Origin: a virus
Virus record (IMG/VR): IMGVR_UViG_3300020160_000662
Location: 1 to 24,861 of that record
Length of the DNA stretch: 24,861 nt
Direction: 5' to 3' (one strand)
In this document: positions 23,728-24,861 of the stretch, piece after piece
How positions within the stretch are numbered: position 1 is the stretch's first letter
How the letters are laid out: every line of letters starts with the position of its first letter
Notes under the pieces: generated by a model
The model's input: the letters and a program-made list of their open reading frames with translations, nothing else
Told to the model about the DNA's origin: nothing
Databases searched by the model: none
Position numbers and translations under genes: made by a program

Positions 23728-23740
23728 GAAACCGTTTCGC
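23728..23740 (-). promoter_or_regulatory. Variant of the recurrent intergenic element upstream of terS
   Basis: The minus strand reads GCGAAACGGTTTC, the most divergent copy, in which CGAAAC and GTTTCG are inverted around one base. It lies 14 bases after the stop of the 89-aa gene. Confidence 0.35.
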
Positions 23741-23754
23741 GGCCTAGCGCAAGC

Positions 23755-24024
23755 TCACGCCTGCGAATGATCTTCGTCGATCGGCCTGCCGTTCTGAAAA
23801 TGCCGCTCAATGGCTTCTGGCGCGGGCGCTGGCGCTGTTGCGGCTTGCTCCGCTGCCTCGATAGCGGACAGGGCGAGTTCGCTATCGGCGAGCGCCCTAG
23901 CGAGCGCGTTTTCGATCCGCACGCCCTCGGCTTTGTGGGCGAGGCGTTTCAGTGTGAGCGATGCAATGGCCGCGTTTGCGTCCATGTAAAGCTTTCGGCT
24001 TTTCGTCAGGTCTTCGGTTGTCAT
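23755..24024 (-). CDS. Small helical protein between regulator and terminase, 89 aa
   Basis: The product has no recognised family. It begins MTTEDLTKSRKLYMDANAAI and is almost wholly helical, with a possible coiled coil from about residue 15 to 65 rich in Ala/Leu/Glu, then a Pro/Ala linker (ATAPAPAPEAIE) and a charged tail. AGGGG stands seven bases before the ATG, and the start lies eight bases after the regulator stop, so the two genes form one unit. It could be a packaging accessory or a partner of the regulator. Confidence 0.7.
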   Translation of the reverse strand: MTTEDLTKSRKLYMDANAAIASLTLKRLAHKAEGVRIENALARALADSELALSAIEAAEQAATAPAPAPEAIERHFQNGRPIDEDHSQA

Positions 24025-24032
24025 ATCGGCCC

Positions 24033-24635
24033 CTATGCTGCCCGCTCGCCGAACACGTCGGCGAGCCGTTCAATTCGTTTTGCGCGCTTGATCGGTTCAG
24101 GCTGATAAGCCTCGCGCGCGTGAGCCGCGCAATAGCTGCTCCCCTCGCGCCTGTCGCATCCGCAGAACCCGAACGTCGACGCCTTGGGATCGCCTATAGG
24201 CCAGCGACACGAACGCGCTGTGAGCCCATCCAGCGACGCGCCCGGCAATGGAATGATTTTGTCGATCGCCGTCGAAAGCGTTTCAGCCTTGCGCGATCGC
24301 GACGGGAAGTTTTTCGCGTTGATGTGCTGCGATGCGCGCTCGCGCCGAACGCTTGCAGGCATCGCCTCGCGAATGCCTAGCCGGTGAATTTTTCCGATGA
24401 TCGAATTTCGCGTTCGATATTTTATCTTCCGCTGTATCTGCCCGTAAGACAAACCCTTGGCGACCGCATCGCGAAGGGCGACCGTCTCGGCTTCGGTCCA
24501 CGGCCTTTCCCGCGCCTGCGGTATCGGTTCGGGTTTCTTCGGCGGCGCTTGCCGAACAGGGATCGCCTTGGCTGTCGGCGAGCGGACAGGGGCGATTGCG
24601 TGTTGCCTCATCGCACGCGGGCTCCCGGCTCGCAT
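24033..24635 (-). CDS. gcrA-like: GcrA-family cell-cycle-type transcription regulator
   Basis: The 200-residue product contains both GcrA signatures. A helix-turn-helix at about 44-88 has PWTEAETVALRDAVAKGLSY and YRTRNSIIGKIHRLGIRE. The C-terminal sigma70-binding region at about 142-177 has RSCRWPIGDPKASTFGFCGC and GSSYCAAHAREAY. In Caulobacter, GcrA binds sigma70-RNA polymerase and acts at promoters with methylated GANTC. Here the domain is preceded by about 40 basic, Pro-rich residues not usual in the host protein. The ATG at 24635 is used; ATG 24611 would give 192 residues and overlaps the 62-aa frame by ATGA. As the first gene of the leftward block, it may switch on late genes or change host cell-cycle transcription; both are inferences. 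Confidence 0.9.
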   Translation of the reverse strand: MRAGSPRAMRQHAIAPVRSPTAKAIPVRQAPPKKPEPIPQARERPWTEAETVALRDAVAKGLSYGQIQRKIKYRTRNSIIGKIHRLGIREAMPASVRRERASQHINAKNFPSRSRKAETLSTAIDKIIPLPGASLDGLTARSCRWPIGDPKASTFGFCGCDRREGSSYCAAHAREAYQPEPIKRAKRIERLADVFGERAA

Positions 24636-24796
24636 GCGCTTTCCGGTTTGAGCCGGTGAAATTGGTAAGTCTGCAATGCCCGCTCCCGCTTTTGCGGGGC
24701 GTCGTCCAGCCGTCGAAAGTTCAGGTCGCGGCCAATTGCTAACCCGAACCCAAATCGGGGCGCAAGCCCCAATCTAATTTCATACGGAATTAGCAT
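24608..24796 (-). CDS. Doubtful 62-aa frame in the gcrA-like leader
   Basis: The frame begins MLIPYEIRLGLAPRFGFGLA and ends with an ATGA overlap onto ATG 24611 of the regulator, which would fit a coupled leader peptide. Against it, there is no good ribosome site, its start lies inside the inverted repeat at 24795-24814, and the RNA folds into several hairpins. The sequence has no recognisable domain. Confidence 0.25.
   Translation of the reverse strand: MLIPYEIRLGLAPRFGFGLAIGRDLNFRRLDDAPQKRERALQTYQFHRLKPESACEPGARVR
24643..24770. other. Three small hairpins in the leader of the gcrA-like gene
   Basis: CCGG stems at 24643-24656, CCCGC-TTTT-GCGGG at 24685-24698 and GGGGC-GCAA-GCCCC at 24757-24770 follow one another. 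They could form a structured 5' leader of the leftward transcript. On the plus strand the last one is followed by AATCTAATTT and could weakly terminate rightward transcription. Confidence 0.4.
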
Positions 24797-24814
24797 TGCT
24801 CAATTTTGAGCAAT
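24795..24814. promoter_or_regulatory. Perfect 8-bp inverted repeat in AT-rich DNA, likely operator
   Basis: ATTGCTCA and TGAGCAAT face each other across ATTT, an architecture suited to a dimeric repressor. It lies in the only AT-rich stretch of the window (about 24780-24861), which also holds TATATA-like -10 sequences on both strands and a GGGTAT/ATACCC pair at 24833-24859. A TTGAGC at 24806 with TATAGG 17 bases later could be a rightward promoter. The exact promoter cannot be fixed by eye. Confidence 0.55.
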
Positions 24815-24861
24815 TCCAAATTTGTTTATATAGGGTATGCCCCAAATATCTATATACCCCC

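Noticed and set aside
1-24861. tRNA genes, integrase, attachment sites, insertion sequences
   Set aside because: No cloverleaf-like segment, recombinase motif, transposase frame or terminal repeat was seen; virus versus prophage state cannot be decided here.

Overview
The window is one continuous block of a tailed-phage or prophage late (structural) region. Every gene I can support is read leftward, on the minus strand. Order, family matches and tight packing (ATGA/GTGA overlaps, TAATG junctions, gaps of 0-3 bp) point to a siphovirus with a long non-contractile tail. Base composition is high-GC (about 60% by eye). The GcrA-type regulator at the right end points to an alphaproteobacterial host; the genus cannot be told from this sequence. 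Plus-strand reading frames look like antisense shadows.

Layout in the direction of transcription (right to left): an AT-rich control region with a perfect inverted repeat and a hairpin-rich leader (24636-24861); a GcrA-family regulator and a small helical protein; terminase small and large subunits; three tiny genes (29, 79 and 60 codons, two with hydrophobic segments); a DUF4055-type portal; an unknown 154-aa protein; a 46-aa membrane peptide; a MuF-type minor head protein with an appended acetyltransferase-like domain; a 55-aa acidic protein; scaffold; major capsid protein; a terminator-like hairpin; an unknown 231-aa protein; a head-tail adaptor; a double zinc-ribbon protein; a 135-aa structural protein; a giant neck protein; HK97 gp10-like and DUF3168 tail-completion proteins; tail tube; tail assembly chaperone with a programmed -1 frameshift; tape measure; three tail-tip proteins; and the first 787 codons of a J-like host-specificity protein that runs off the left edge. 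No lysis cassette, integrase, replication genes, tRNA or CRISPR array was seen. No gene-free stretch exceeds 300 bp; the longest gaps are 24636-24861, 20859-21020 and 15566-15738.

Four points stand out. (1) GANTC, the CcrM methylation site that GcrA reads in Alphaproteobacteria, is almost absent: one site found by eye in 24.9 kb against about 90 expected, although GATC is abundant. The phage nevertheless carries a GcrA homologue. (2) The protein in the head-closure position has two tandem connector-like domains, about 30 repeats of 21 residues and a C-terminal beta-sandwich-like domain, so it may be a neck fibre or adhesin built onto the connector. (3) The MuF protein ends in a GNAT-like domain, which may be a virion-carried effector. 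(4) A short element (minus strand GCGAAACA followed by a pyrimidine-rich stretch) recurs in six of the larger intergenic gaps and often sits in a small hairpin.
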